Assembly: GCF_958298935.1 (NCBI RefSeq)
Contig: NC_084939.1
Location: forward strand, 9,935,501-9,999,500
Source: Phragmites australis
Lineage: Eukaryota > Streptophyta > Magnoliopsida > Poales > Poaceae
Reading direction: 5' to 3'
DNA: 64,000 nucleotides
A program made the position numbers and the translations under genes. The notes under the pieces were generated by a model, which worked only from the letters and a program-made list of their open reading frames with translations, did not search any database and was not told the origin of the DNA. Below are positions 47,155 through 57,616 of the stretch, in pieces (the first letter of the stretch is position 1; each line of letters starts with the position of its first letter).

Positions 47155-48052
47155 TGATGAGTAATGTTGGCCTGATCTTCCGATAGGTAGCGATAAGTCG
47201 GTGGGTGGAGAACTCGACGTTGATGATCCAAAGGCTTCGACCCGAACAGATCGTCTCCCTTGCAATCACTACACCACAGCTCCGTTGGGTATCAACCGTG
47301 TCACGCGATTGACCTCGCCAAGAAGGCTCAATCCCTGCAAGCGTACCGAGAACACAAGCAAGAACATAGAAGATGCAATCTAAAATATTATGAATATAAT
47401 TCAAGCACTCGAAGTTGGGGTTCCACAAACACTTGCGACGGCCTAGTCGGTCCGGAACAAGAGCGAAAATGTGTAGATCAATATCTAAGCAAAATCCAAC
47501 CCTAATTAGGGCAGTGGCTACTGTATATAAAAGACTAGGGTCAGCCAAGGACCCCTGGACGCGTCCCTAATGGACTCCGACACGTTACACGGCCCAACGG
47601 CCCAAAAGATGGTGGCGCAGCACCCTGACAGATTCTGGATGTCCACTTGTTTTGATGATTTCTGTTGAATCAGAAAGAATTTGGACATGGGACCAGTCCC
47701 GTTGGAAAGTTTATCTCCTTAGCTTTCCAACCATGTGTAGAACGTCAAAAACGGAGTCTGTATGCGTCCTGGGCGACGATTTTAGTGCAGGCTGGTCCTG
47801 GACTCCGAAATGGACTCGAACTTGATTGGACCTCCACCTTGGCTTGGGCGCCCTTGCTGTTCTTCTCCTGTGTTCCTAAGTAACAATACATCACAATTAT
47901 TCAGCAGCATCCCATCCTTATCAAAATATAAAGGAACACTAAGGAACGAGCTCACCTCATGATTTAGTTGACGTGCACGAGCTCGTGTCAATGGACCTAT
48001 TGTTGGAGGAATACTCGGTGTGTGTGTATCCGAAAGAGTGATGTCCTCATCA
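47155..48052 (-). mobile_element. solo LTR (898 bp) inserted in RT, perfect TSD
   Basis: Ends TGATGAG...CTCATCA are a perfect 7-bp inverted repeat, and ATGTC stands on both sides (47150-47154, 48053-48057). Removing the insert restores CTAGATGTCTACTCAGGG in host RT (LDVYSGYH). It belongs to the family of the LTR at 43759-44643. No internal region, so it is a solo LTR. TATATAAAAG near 47524 on the plus strand is probably chance, because the LTR lies in minus orientation. Confidence 0.93.
47782..48051 (-). other. pol C-terminal tail encoded inside the solo LTR
   Basis: From the second base of the LTR the minus strand is open for 89 codons to a stop at 47784-47782: DEDITLSDTHTPSIPP, then TRARARQLNHEVSSFL, then LLNNCDVLLLRNTGEE. 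The same motif order occurs in the LTR at 44643-44421, where it is fused to integrase. With no upstream pol this piece is orphan coding sequence, not a gene. Confidence 0.8.
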
Positions 48053-50029
48053 ATGTCTACTCAGGGTATCACCAAATTAATATGGGAGTTGAGGATGAGG
48101 AAAAATGCCTTTTCATTTGAAGAATGTTGGTGATACTTATCAATAGTGTATTCAAAATTGCCTATAGCCCCAAATTGGGTGCAATCTAGAAGCTTATGGC
48201 GATGATGTTGTAGTCAAGTCTAGAATCGAAGATGCATTGATTAATGATCTCAAGGAGACATCGACAACCATAGGAAGTATTGTATGATGCTTAACCTTGA
48301 GAAGTGCACATTCGGCATCCCATCCAGCAAGCTTCTTAGTTTCTTGATGTCAAGTCGAGGCATTGAGGCCAATCCATGCAAAATAGAGGCTCTTGACCAG
48401 ATGCGGTCACCTCGAATGCTGAAGGAAGTTTAGAAATTGACAGGATGCACAGCAGCCCTTACTTGATTCATCTCCAAGATGGGTGAGTGAGGGATGCCTT
48501 TCTTCAAGCTGCTAAAGAAATACAATCGGTTCGAGTGGACGGAAGAAACGAAGAAGGCTCTTCAAGAGTTAAAAAGGTATTTATTGTCTCTGTTAATTCT
48601 GACCTAGCCTAATGAAAAAGAGGAGCTCTTTCTGTACATTGTAGCCACCCCACAAGTTGTGAGCACGGTCCTGGTGGTCAAGCAGGAATGCCCCAAGAAG
48701 AAGGCCAAGATCCAGAAACTAGTTTACTACGTAAGCGAAGTCCTACATGATGCTAAGCTACGATACCCGAAAGTTTAGAAGTTGATGTATTGTGTCCTGA
48801 TGACTTCTTAGAAGCTACGACATTATTTCCAAGCGCACAAGATTACCGTCGTAACGACGTATCCACTGAAGGATGTTATATGCAATAGAGATGCTACTAG
48901 ACAAATCGCGCAATGGGCGATCGAGCTCAATGAGTTTGACGTATATTTCGCATCATTCATAAGAGTTAAGTCAGGAGTACTAGCAAAATTCATTGCTAAA
49001 TGGACAAACATTGAGGAAACAAAGACAAACAAGGCCAAAGATCACTGGACACTTTTCTTTGATGGATTACTCACGTTTCAAGGCTTGGGGGCTGGCATCA
49101 TGCTTAAATCTTCAATGGGAGATGAACTCAGGTACATTTTTCAATTAGAATTTAAAGCTTCCAACAATGTCACAGAATATGAAGGACTGGTAAATAGGCT
49201 TCGCATAGCTATATCACTTGGAATCAGGTAACTACTCATGAAAGGGGACTCACAGCTAGTCGTAAATCAAGTGCAAAAGGAGTACCAATGCTTAGATGAT
49301 AACATGGCAGCTTATTTGAGTGAAGTATGAAAGCCCAAGCAAAAGTTCAAAGGGCTGGAAGTCATGCACATTCGCATAAGTGACAATTCCATCGCTGATG
49401 AACTCGCTAGGCTCGCTTCATCTCGTTCGCCCACACCTATAGTAGTCTTCATCGAGAAACTCCACAAACCATATGTCTCAATAATCTAGAGTGCAGATGT
49501 TGCCCAACTCAATCAGCAGTCTAGTCAGGTTAGCGAGGCAGAATCCGCATACATGGTAGCTTCTCTACTTGAACGCAAGCCAACTTGGATAACTCCATTC
49601 CAATCCTATCTCGAAGGTTGAGAGATCCCTGATGATGATGTGTCTGCAGATAAAAATTACTTATAAGTCCAAGCTATGTGCTTTGGTAGACGACAAGCTT
49701 TACCAAAAGGGGAGTAACAGAATCTTAATAAACTGCATCACTCAGGAAGAGGGCAATAAAATATTGCTCGATATCCATAGAGGCCCGTGTTGTAACCATG
49801 TGTCTTATCGCACCTTGGTCGAAAAAGCTTTCCGCTAAGGATTCTATTCGCCGACTGCCCTTGAGGATTCTTCCAAGTTGGTGAAAAAGAAGCGAGAGCT
49901 ACCAATTTTTCAAAAGGTAGACCACTCCACCAGCCGAAGCTCTACAAAAAATTCCTCTTTCTTGACCAACCCTACCTGACTGTTTGAATTCACTCGATGG
50001 CCATAACACAACCATAGCCACACACTCGT

Positions 50030-50490
50030 TGGTTTACACCTTCAATAATAATGAATCGATGCTTACTCTCTACTCTCCACTTGATCCAATCATCGAGCAG
50101 AGAGTCGGGGCTACATCGCATAATTTCAATGCTTATGCTTCACTCTCTGTTTAAATATCACGATAACTAGAGAGCTAGGAGTTATATTGTTTAATGTCAG
50201 CGGTTATGCTCTGCTTTCTACTTGAACTAAATTATTGAGCAAAGAGTCAAGAGCCACGGTGGGTATTTTTTAATGCTACATCTCTACTCTCTATCTTGAT
50301 TATTACATCAAATAGAGTGTCAGGCGCTACATTGCATACTTTCGATGATGCGGCTCTACTCTCCATTTGATCCAGTCATCGAGCAGAGAGTCAGGGGCTA
50401 CGTCATATACTTTCGATGGTACAGGTATGTTCTTTCTTACTCTCCAATCGGGAAATCTTCTCCTCGACCAGAGAGTCGGGGGCTACATAG
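50030..50490 (+). repeat. tandem array of about 95-110 bp units in the gypsy 3' region
   Basis: Four to five diverged units built around CTCTACTCTCC..TTGATCCA.TCATCGAGCAGAGAGTC.GGGGCTACAT. Each unit ends in a GGGGCTACA word that resembles the element's polypurine tract plus LTR junction (AGGGGGCTAC). Confidence 0.8.
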
Positions 50491-51599
50491 TAATACCATG
50501 TTCTGTAAATACGTATTTTTTGTAATACATATTTTTTTGAACCAACAGAGGCATGTGTTGAGTCAATGACAAACAACTACACCTCATAACGCTTAACAGC
50601 CAACAAGGTTCTGAAGTTCTAGTTGGTCTCATGCGTATTCTCCATCGAGTTCATGTTTGCACGCTGTCAAAAACGCGAGTTGGCTAAAAGTTTGCAAAAA
50701 TCATCATGTTATTTTCTCTTTCTAGTTTTATACTAGTCTTTTTCTTATTCTTGAGTATAATTCAAGAAGTCACTCAAAGTTCAATGCATCTAACAATATG
50801 TCTAGTTGAGTTTTCAGGTATCGATAGATATTTGATAAATAGACATTGCTTGCAAAAAATTAGCCTACAATGACTTGTCATCATTCTTGACTTATCGAGT
50901 AAATCCTCAGAGGAATGACCAGTGCCAGGAAGCCAACTTGATACAAGTTACCTCTCTCACTGAGTCATCAGGTGTGGCGGTTTCTCGAGGAGGCAATTGT
51001 GGAGATGCACTAGTCAATCCCTATAGTAAAGTCCTTCATAAATACCGGACGTCAGTTGGACTATGCTCGATAATCAAGATAGCAGCTAAATAAACGATCA
51101 TCTAAGGATTCGATTCTAGTACCAATTGACTTTTCCCCGTGTACGCTTTTGGGGCGGTGGGTCAAATGGCGAGGACGATCTTTTGGATCGAAGAGACCCT
51201 TCAGCCTCTTGACCGGTTGATGTTTTCCCCTTGTGCTAGCGTAAGAGGAGGAGGTGTCTTCTTGATGGAAGGCTATAACCTGGAATCAAAAAGATGAATC
51301 AGGTCAAAAAAAGCAATCAGTACTGTTTCCTCAATCTGAGAAAATTCTCACCAAAGGTCAAGGATTCTTAAGGGAGTAGGGCTGAACAGTGCATGGTTGC
51401 GCCTCTTCAGCGAACAATTTGCTCAATCGAGCAATAGTGTCCTGTAGGGATAGGGCTAAAGGAAAAAAAGAAGTCACTTGAAGGAGCTCAACTGTAGCTG
51501 TAGAAGTAGTAAAATGCTAACTCAAACTTACATCTGACCGCGTCCTAGGAGCTATCATTATCTCCAGCATAGTCCCACGCGACTTGATCCCATGCTGTC
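50491..51599 (+). other. gypsy non-coding region, no gene seen
   Basis: Lies between the tandem array and the antisense ORF of the host element. Short frames show no motifs. Confidence 0.55.
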
Positions 51600-52328
51600 A
51601 CAGGACTCTACCTAAGCTCCCCAATCTTCTTGATGTAGTGTGCGGTGTGGTCGAGCTCGCGGTGCTTCTTCAACCTGGATGGATTTGGGTGAGGTTGAAG
51701 GCCCTTATAGACTAAGGGAGAGGTGATCGAGTCAGGGTTGGAGACATAAAACTAGTTCTTCTCCCTATCTTTCTGCCAGGAGGAGATGAGTGCAACCAAA
51801 ATATAGGAATTCTTCATTCCATTCCGTGGTTGGAAACCGCAACCTCTGACACATTTATTTTCAATTTTTCTTTTTAGATGATAGAAATACTGGAACAAGT
51901 TTAAGCTCAGCATGATAGCGAGGAAGGATTTGCACATGTGGACAAATACGCTAAGCATGTTGATTGAGTTCGGATTTAAGTGGTGAAGTTTGATTTATAA
52001 TGGTTGAGAATGTAGAGGAAAATCTGGTAGGGGGAACATTGAAACTGCAGCGGAAAAAGAATTCAAGCACCACGAGCTCATGATTGAACTGGCAGGATGG
52101 GAATTCCTCACCAAACGCCGGTCTCCAGTTGGTCAGCTCGCGAGGAGGAATGATTCCATTGCCTTCAAGTTCACGAAGCTTTGATTCCTGCATCATCGAG
52201 ATCACCCAGATGTCAGTGAGAAGACTCATCTCGTCCAACTGCTCGGAGGAGGCAGCAGATGCCTTTGTGTTGGATTTCTTCTCAGGCAAGGAAGGAGAGG
52301 CGGTGTTCGCACTAGGGCTGGAGGCCAT
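51600..52328 (-). pseudogene. antisense accessory ORF of the host gypsy element
   Basis: Minus strand, opposite to gag-pol, between pol and the 3' LTR. From ATG at 52328: MASSPSANTASPSLPEKK, ELTNWRPAFGEEFPSCQ, HELVVLEFFFRCSF. After a frame change near 51955 it continues MLSVFVHMCKSFLAI...LFQYFYHL and VRGCGFQPRNGMKNSYI to a stop at 51752, then more decayed pieces to about 51600. This is the same domain as in 57617-58560 (SFVAAGL, LSPNSVVILAVFAHFCEMF, FRHFFAL). The coiled-coil half is not visible. Non-functional. Confidence 0.65.
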
Positions 52329-52831
52329 AGAGTTTCTGTGCGATTGCGCGTGCTTGGGCGGAAAAAGGCGAGAGCTTGAAGCAGGAGACTGGCGGCGAGA
52401 GGATGAAGGATAACTACAGTTCAGGTCTATACAAATAAATATTCTAGCAATTGACACTTACTTTGGTAACCACTCCCATTATTGTGGCATCTTGTTTGGC
52501 GTGAAAGATGCAATGATGGCATTGTGCGAATCTTTGCACGCCCATTCTAGTGCATTAAATGCACCTATACCCAATGGTTCAAATTTTGGAGATTTCTTTT
52601 TAACTCTACTCAGAGATGGATGTCGAGAAGTTGAGTTTTCAAGCCTTTCTTGAGTCTCAAGTGTGGATAACGGTAGGGCGCTTGACCCAATAACGTTTCC
52701 ACTCAATACTCGGGACATGACATTCTTTGCTCTATTCTTCGACTACAAGTTGATCTACATTGCTCGACCAGGCTTAGACTTGGAAGTATTCGAGTAGGCG
52801 CTTGTAGAAATCCTCTCTACTAAGTAGAGTT

Positions 52832-52841
52832 AGGGGGCTAC
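52832..52841 (+). other. polypurine tract of the host gypsy element
   Basis: AGGGGGCTAC directly before the 3' LTR start TGTCGAATAT at 52842. It sets the LTR boundary. Confidence 0.8.
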
Positions 52842-54290
52842 TGTCGAATATATAGTTATAGGGTATATGCGTATAAGGAGTACATCATACACAGATAGGG
52901 TACATCGTACACTTGATGGACAACTCCGGATATTGCGGATCTGAATCTGCGGACCTGATATACTTAGAGATTATGAATACCTTTACTAGGAAAGTCTTGA
53001 TCGGGTTAACCGACTCAAGTATCACTAGTATCCAAGCTAGATTCGACTGACTTGCCTTGACCAACCAGATGAAGGACTCCCTATCGATTATGGTTGGAAC
53101 TCAGGCAGCATCAGGAACCCTTTATAAGGCGGGACCCTGACCCCCAGAGGGACAATGGACAACAGATTAACTCTTGCGCAACTCAATGTAAGCATCCAGA
53201 TCATAGCCTTGGAGATACTTGGTGTTGGAGCAAAAGTTCGTCTTGCCCCAGGAAGTACGGCGAGAGTTTCTTCTAAGGAGGAGACTCAAGCTTGGAGATG
53301 AAGTTTAAGAGGAAGGAACACCACGAATGTATTGATGGTAGAAAAAAATGGATCGATCTGGGAAGAGTATCACAACGTGTCTTGGTGTGTTTTCACCCCT
53401 ATATCTTTTTTGCTGTCTAGCCCGTGTCCTTTGTCCAGATGACCATAGCCCCCTATTTCTAGGGCTGTGCGTAGCTTGGCGTACAAGTTATCATAATGTA
53501 CAAATATATGGGACCCGAACGAATTACTGGGCCTTTCCCGGATAACTACTTTCTACCCTATCTAGGAGACAAATATCTACCGTAGTAACTGCCGTGGTAC
53601 CTGCCCCCTGAAGACGATGAGCTGGTCGCTAATTGTGGCCTGGCACCGCACTGCCAGGGGTGTCAGGATAGCCTTCATTACACTGGAGTGTCAGAGTGTC
53701 GTCCATTAGCCTAGGCTTTTAATGCCGGTCACTTCCTTACAGGCAAAGCAAGACCGGTGCTCCCCTTCCGGCAGATCTTTCATAAGGCCTGCTGACTCAC
53801 CTTGTAGCCATCAGGAAGGCGGCCCGAGTAGCCGAGGCGGGGCCCTCGAGAGGCATTGCTCTGGGAGGTGAAGGCTTCGGGAAGCAGGACTCTGGAAGGC
53901 CGGGGCATCAGGAGGCCGAGGCTTCGGGAGACCTCGATCTCGGGGGGGGGGGAGGGGGCTTCGGGAGGTCGGGTTTTGGGAGGCTGAGCCTTCGGGAGGC
54001 CGAGCTGGCTAAGCCAAGGAGTTGCTTCGCAGGTACAAAGAGGCACCGTAGAGGAACCTAATGACTTCGAAGGTTGAGCCTTTAGCTGAGGGTCCAGAGA
54101 TTAAGATTGCGGAGGGACCTGGATAGTAATTTTCAACTATTATCCTCAGGTTGGTTTATTATCCCCAACACTTGGTGACTTCAAATCTAAATTATTTTAG
54201 ATCCAATCTACTCCATTGTATTAGGTTTAGCCACCTTACTTATACTCTAGACAATCTATATACAATATCGTCCACACAGGACGTAGTGTA
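52842..54290 (+). repeat. 3' LTR of the host gypsy element, split by a solo LTR
   Basis: 52842-53222 and 54176-54290 together match the 5' LTR (39843-40338). The break is at CTTGG (duplicated at 53218-53222 and 54171-54175). The match ends at GTAGTGT near 54290. Confidence 0.85.
53223..54170. mobile_element. solo LTR (948 bp) in the host 3' LTR, perfect TSD
   Basis: Ends TGTTGG...CCAACA; CTTGG duplicated on both sides. The first bases (TGTTGGAGCA, TACGGCGAGAGT, CAAGCTTGGAG) match the family of the 359-bp solo LTR at 18738-19096. This copy carries an extra GC-rich part with repeats of a GGCTTCGGGAGG-type word (about 53815-54010) and a G-run at about 53942-53957. Confidence 0.92.
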
Positions 54291-55557
54291 CAATCAAGGC
54301 ATTTTGGTCTCTGTTGCAGTCTCCGCCACCACTATGTGACTTCTACAGTGGCTAGATACTGAGCAGTCACTAGCAGATGTGTTTAGGAGGAGCAACAGAA
54401 GATGAGGGAGGAGTAGAAATGCATGAAGGAGAAGGCCCGTGATGCCAAGAGGGAGAGGACGTGCAATAGGGCACATTGGGCTTGTGAGGCAAGAACAGAA
54501 GCTATGAGGAAGGGAAAGTACCCACATTATACTCAGTAGACTTGTTGTTGTAATCATGTTATTTACTTTTCCCTAAGATATGTTAGGTTTAGAGGCGGTA
54601 CATGTATATGTTAGATTGATTGTGTACTATACATGCCATCGTGTCTATTGCATCTCCGATTAAAATTACCGTGTTCAACCATCCTTTTCTGACAATTCCA
54701 CATATCGAAATATTTCAAAAACATCAAATGGCGATGAACTTTTAAATACTTCGAAAACACCAAATGGCAACACATGGACGACCCTAACTCAGCTGCAAAC
54801 CAAAACAACCACAGCGAAATCCTAAAATCCGCATTCAGCAAACCCTAGAAGATGTCACCCCTCAGAAGGGTGATAACAAGATATCACCCATCCAACGGGC
54901 GCGCCCTCTGATTGAGCGGTAGCAAGGTGTCGCCTATTGGATGGGTGACATCTTCTACACCATGCCAACTGGCCTCCACATCAAGGGCGGTACCTTGCTG
55001 TCATCCTCCTAAAGAGCAACGGTAGGTTAGATTTGCTATTTTCTCAAAGGGGCATGCAGTTTTATAAATACTGAAAAAATATATAAAAATATTCTTTCGA
55101 TGACTGCCAATTGGCAAGCATTAAAACAAATCCATAGTTTCTGGGCAAGCCTATGTAATATTCCATTTGGACCGGATCAACTTCGTCCTCATTCTTTTGG
55201 GCAACTTGCCTCTTTGGATGACTGGTCGCAGCGATAGGAACCTTTTAACCCTTTTAATGTAATATTTTTTATTAACCCAGAAAGACTATAATTTGAAGTT
55301 CTGATCCTTTTAACATAATGCAATGAAAATTTTCAGCCTCTGCATCATACAATGACTGTAGATGTTCATTATTACAATGTTTTTTCCATAGGTCAACACA
55401 TCACAAGGTAACAAAAATTTATTTGAGAGCACAACCATAGAAACTAAGTCCTCAAGCACAAATCTTATTACTAAACTTTCTCCCATGTTTGCCAACAAAT
55501 TCCATCACTGTAGTCTCCAATAAATGCTACCAACCTTTATGTGGTGTTGTTCCTCCT
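54291..55557. other. intergenic between the two gypsy elements
   Basis: No gene supported. A short decayed frame near 54385-54540 ends ARTEAMRKGKYPHYTQ and looks like the end of some transposon protein, unidentified. An inverted repeat lies at 54846-54957. Confidence 0.5.
54846..54957. repeat. 15-bp perfect inverted repeat with inner repeats
   Basis: TAGAAGATGTCACCC (54846-54860) and its complement GGGTGACATCTTCTA (54943-54957) are separated by 82 bp. The centre also holds ATCACCCATCCAA near 54873 opposite TTGGATGGGTGA near 54937, so two alternative hairpins share the right arm. Confidence 0.8.
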
Positions 55558-57064
55558 TGTCGGAGGATTAACTCCAGTCGCAGGGATCCCGAGAGACCCC
55601 TTTTTAGAGATTCGGCCGGGGGGATGATCCTGAATACGTTCGTCGGAGAAATAAATGGGAATGAACGCAACGACCGGTGGTGGTGGTGTGGCCTAGTGCA
55701 AAAAGAAGTAAATGCACCGGAATTTAGACAGGTTCGGGCCGCACGGGGGCGTAATACCCTACTCCTGTATGGATACTATAAATGTCCTGAGGAAGTCCCT
55801 CAAGAATGTTGCTGGTTACAAGAATGTTTGTCTATCTTAGAGCTTGAGGCTCTTTGTTCTTCAGCCTGTCTCGTGCTGCTCACTTCTCTCTCTCTTCGGA
55901 TGTCTTCAGCTTCACCTCTTTTTTTCTTTTCTCTCCTATTGTGCCGCCGGCTGCTTTAAGTATCCGCTGGCCGCAACGTGCCCCCAACGGGAGGGGGGCA
56001 CGAGTTCCGAGACACCATAAATGGAAAGGGCGTCATCATTTCCTCTGGGCGAAGTGACCGGGGGTGGAAAATGCATCGCACGCCCGGTCATCCGTCACAA
56101 TAAATGCCCTGGCAACGGGCGTCGTGGAGAGGGCCCACTGGGCAGCCGCAGAGCGACCCGGCATGCCCGCCCTGTCTTGTTCCCCTGCAACAGCAGTGTG
56201 GCAGACAGAACACCTTGGTCCTTATGACGTTATCCTGAGACAGACCAGATGGCACGGGATGGGACCCGTGCAATTAATAACCCCACACCTCTCTACCAGA
56301 ATGTGGCAGGAACTGACGGTGAGCGCGGCGGGAGCAGTTGGAGGTGACAGGCCACGCACGCTCTTTAAATGCGGCCTCGGGCCTTTGACTGGCTGACACC
56401 TCATCGGTGTGCCCCTCGGGGGCCTCCACCAGGGGGCTTTCTGGGTCGTCGGGGTATCGAGTGCTCGGGGGTACTGTTCACCTCCCCGAGCACTCTCTCT
56501 CGAGAACACCCTTTCTTGTCCTCGGGGGACCGAGTGCTCGGGGGTACTGTTCACCTCCCCGAGCACTCTCTCCCGAGAACGCCCTTTCTTGCCCTCGGGG
56601 GACCGAGTGCTCAGGGGTACTGTTCACCTCACCGAGCACTCTCTCCCGGGCACACTTGTACGGATCCTCAGGGAACCGAGTGCTCGGGGGCTGCTGCACG
56701 CAGCCCCAAGCACTGTCTCCCAGAACTTCCTTTGGTGAGTCCTCGGGATACTTGGGTGCCCAGGGGCAACTACCGGCGGCCCCGGGCATGTTTCTCCTGA
56801 TACTTAACTCTTCTGGTCGTCGGGGGACTAGGGTACTCAGGGGCTATCGTATACCTTCCCGAGCACTTTCTTCCCGGTACTTAGATTTTGTGGATCATCG
56901 GGGGACCGGGGTACTCAGGGGCCACTGAGTGTGGCCCCGAGCGCCTTCTCCCGGGACTTGATCTTTTCTCATCTTGCAGGAGAGACCTCGCGGGATGGTG
57001 CCATGTGGCGGATGACTGGCTTGGTCTCGGGATTCGGGGACCCCCGGTTCCTGATACACCGACA
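55558..57064 (-). repeat. 3' LTR (1507 bp) of the minus-strand gypsy element
   Basis: On the minus strand it starts TGTCGGTGTATCAGG at 57064, right after the polypurine tract, and ends CTCCGACA at 55558, so the termini TGTCGG/CCGACA are inverted. It contains a tandem array of about 73-bp units (56445-56965). GCATTTAAAGAG near 56368-56357 on the minus strand is a possible TATA variant. Confidence 0.88.
56445..56965. repeat. seven tandem units of about 73 bp in the gypsy LTR
   Basis: Units begin near 56445, 56518, 56591, 56663, 56739, 56816 and 56892, each starting with a form of GTCCTCGGGGGACCGAGTG. The first three are nearly identical and the last four more diverged. Each contains a short palindrome-like GAGTGCTCGGGG...CCCCGAGCACTC that could fold. 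All long frames across it are repeat artefacts. Confidence 0.9.
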
Positions 57065-57079
57065 GTAGCCCCCGGGCCC
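57065..57079 (-). other. polypurine tract of the minus-strand gypsy element
   Basis: GGGCCCGGGGGCTAC on the minus strand immediately before TGTCGG. It shares GGGGGCTAC with the other Tat-like element (52832-52841). Confidence 0.8.
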
Positions 57080-57463
57080 ATTGGTAGGCAATGGCCCAGA
57101 GACTGCGGATGGGCCCTTCGTTGCCAACGAGGCCGAAGCCGGCACTGACGCCACGTGGCGAACTTTCAGATGGTGGTCCCTCCGGTCTGGGCCTTTGTTA
57201 CGGCCCAACAGGGAGCCGAACGGACGCGTGTCCAAATGACTCCCGAGGCATGTGACAATGGGTCGGGCGGCGCGTGGAAATGGGGCTGGTGGCATGCGAT
57301 GACGGGGCTGGCGGCACAGGCGGCAGCCACACAAATCGAGGAAAATACACCTGGCAACCGCTGACACCGCACGACCCATGGGAGACTCGCCTGGCGATTG
57401 CGTCGATCGAGGAAACCGTCCCGCCGAGTGTGCTGTGGCAGGCGACGTTTGAATTCCCTAGGG

Positions 57464-57471
57464 TATAAAAG
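57464..57471 (+). promoter_or_regulatory. TATA box for the antisense accessory ORF
   Basis: TATAAAAG on the plus strand, 146 bp before the ATG at 57617, inside the element but outside the LTR. A C-rich stretch (CCGCCCCCCTCTTTACG) about 20-35 bases downstream is a plausible start region. It is correctly oriented for the antisense ORF and not for gag-pol. Confidence 0.7.
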
Positions 57472-57616
57472 GAGGAGGGGAGCGAACCGCCCCCCTCTTT
57501 ACGCCATCTCGTGATCAAGCTCTTGCCCTCCTTGCACTCCTAAGCCCGAGACTCTCCTTAGGCGATCAGAGCACATTCCCTTCTCCACCGTCCAGATCAT
57601 CCCCCGCCCCGACGAA

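Larger units (their letters stand above)
45643..49960 (+). pseudogene. host gypsy pol: protease, RT, RNase H, start of integrase
   Basis: A retropepsin-like domain lies at 46086-46380 (TLVDGGSLLNLIF, ILGRPMLGKF). RT follows: DMPGVPKEVIEH, IQEEVDKLI, HVLVKKVNSKWRICVDFTDLN and ACPKDPFPLP, reaching CFLDV at 47154. The frame is broken there by the solo LTR and resumes at 48058 with YSGYHQINMGVEDEEKC. RNase H spans about 49045-49440 (LFFDGL, GLGAGIML, NNVTEYEGLV, DNSIADELARLASS), and the H2C2 zinc region ends near 49850 (HVSYRTLVEKAFR). The integrase core is absent. Multiple stops and frameshifts throughout. In its family this polyprotein copies element RNA into DNA and inserts it. Confidence 0.85.
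39843..54290 (+). mobile_element. Ty3/gypsy (Tat-like) retrotransposon, nested with four insertions
   Basis: LTR start TGTCGAATAT occurs at 39843 and at 52842. In order: 5' LTR, gag region, protease, RT, RNase H, start of integrase, a tandem-repeat zone, an antisense accessory ORF, polypurine tract and 3' LTR. Insertions at 41253-42735, 43759-45642, 47155-48052 and 53223-54170 interrupt it; removing the first and third restores host coding sequence. The integrase core is missing after about 49910. Assignment to the Tat type rests on the DGGS protease, the RNase H to H2C2 sequence style and the antisense ORF before the 3' LTR. The right end is approximate and the target duplication is not found. 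Confidence 0.85.

Noticed and set aside
47520..47535. Plus-strand TATATAAAAG in the solo LTR as a promoter
   Set aside because: The LTR is in minus orientation by its coding tail and terminal order, so this plus-strand TATA does not fit the element's own promoter.
56369..56928. Open frames with repeated CSGVLFTSPSTLS-type peptides
   Set aside because: Caused by the 73-bp tandem array in the LTR; no start context, domain or conservation argument.
56445..56965. Possible CRISPR array (regular repeats)
   Set aside because: Units are contiguous tandem repeats without unique spacers, in a plant LTR; no cas genes.
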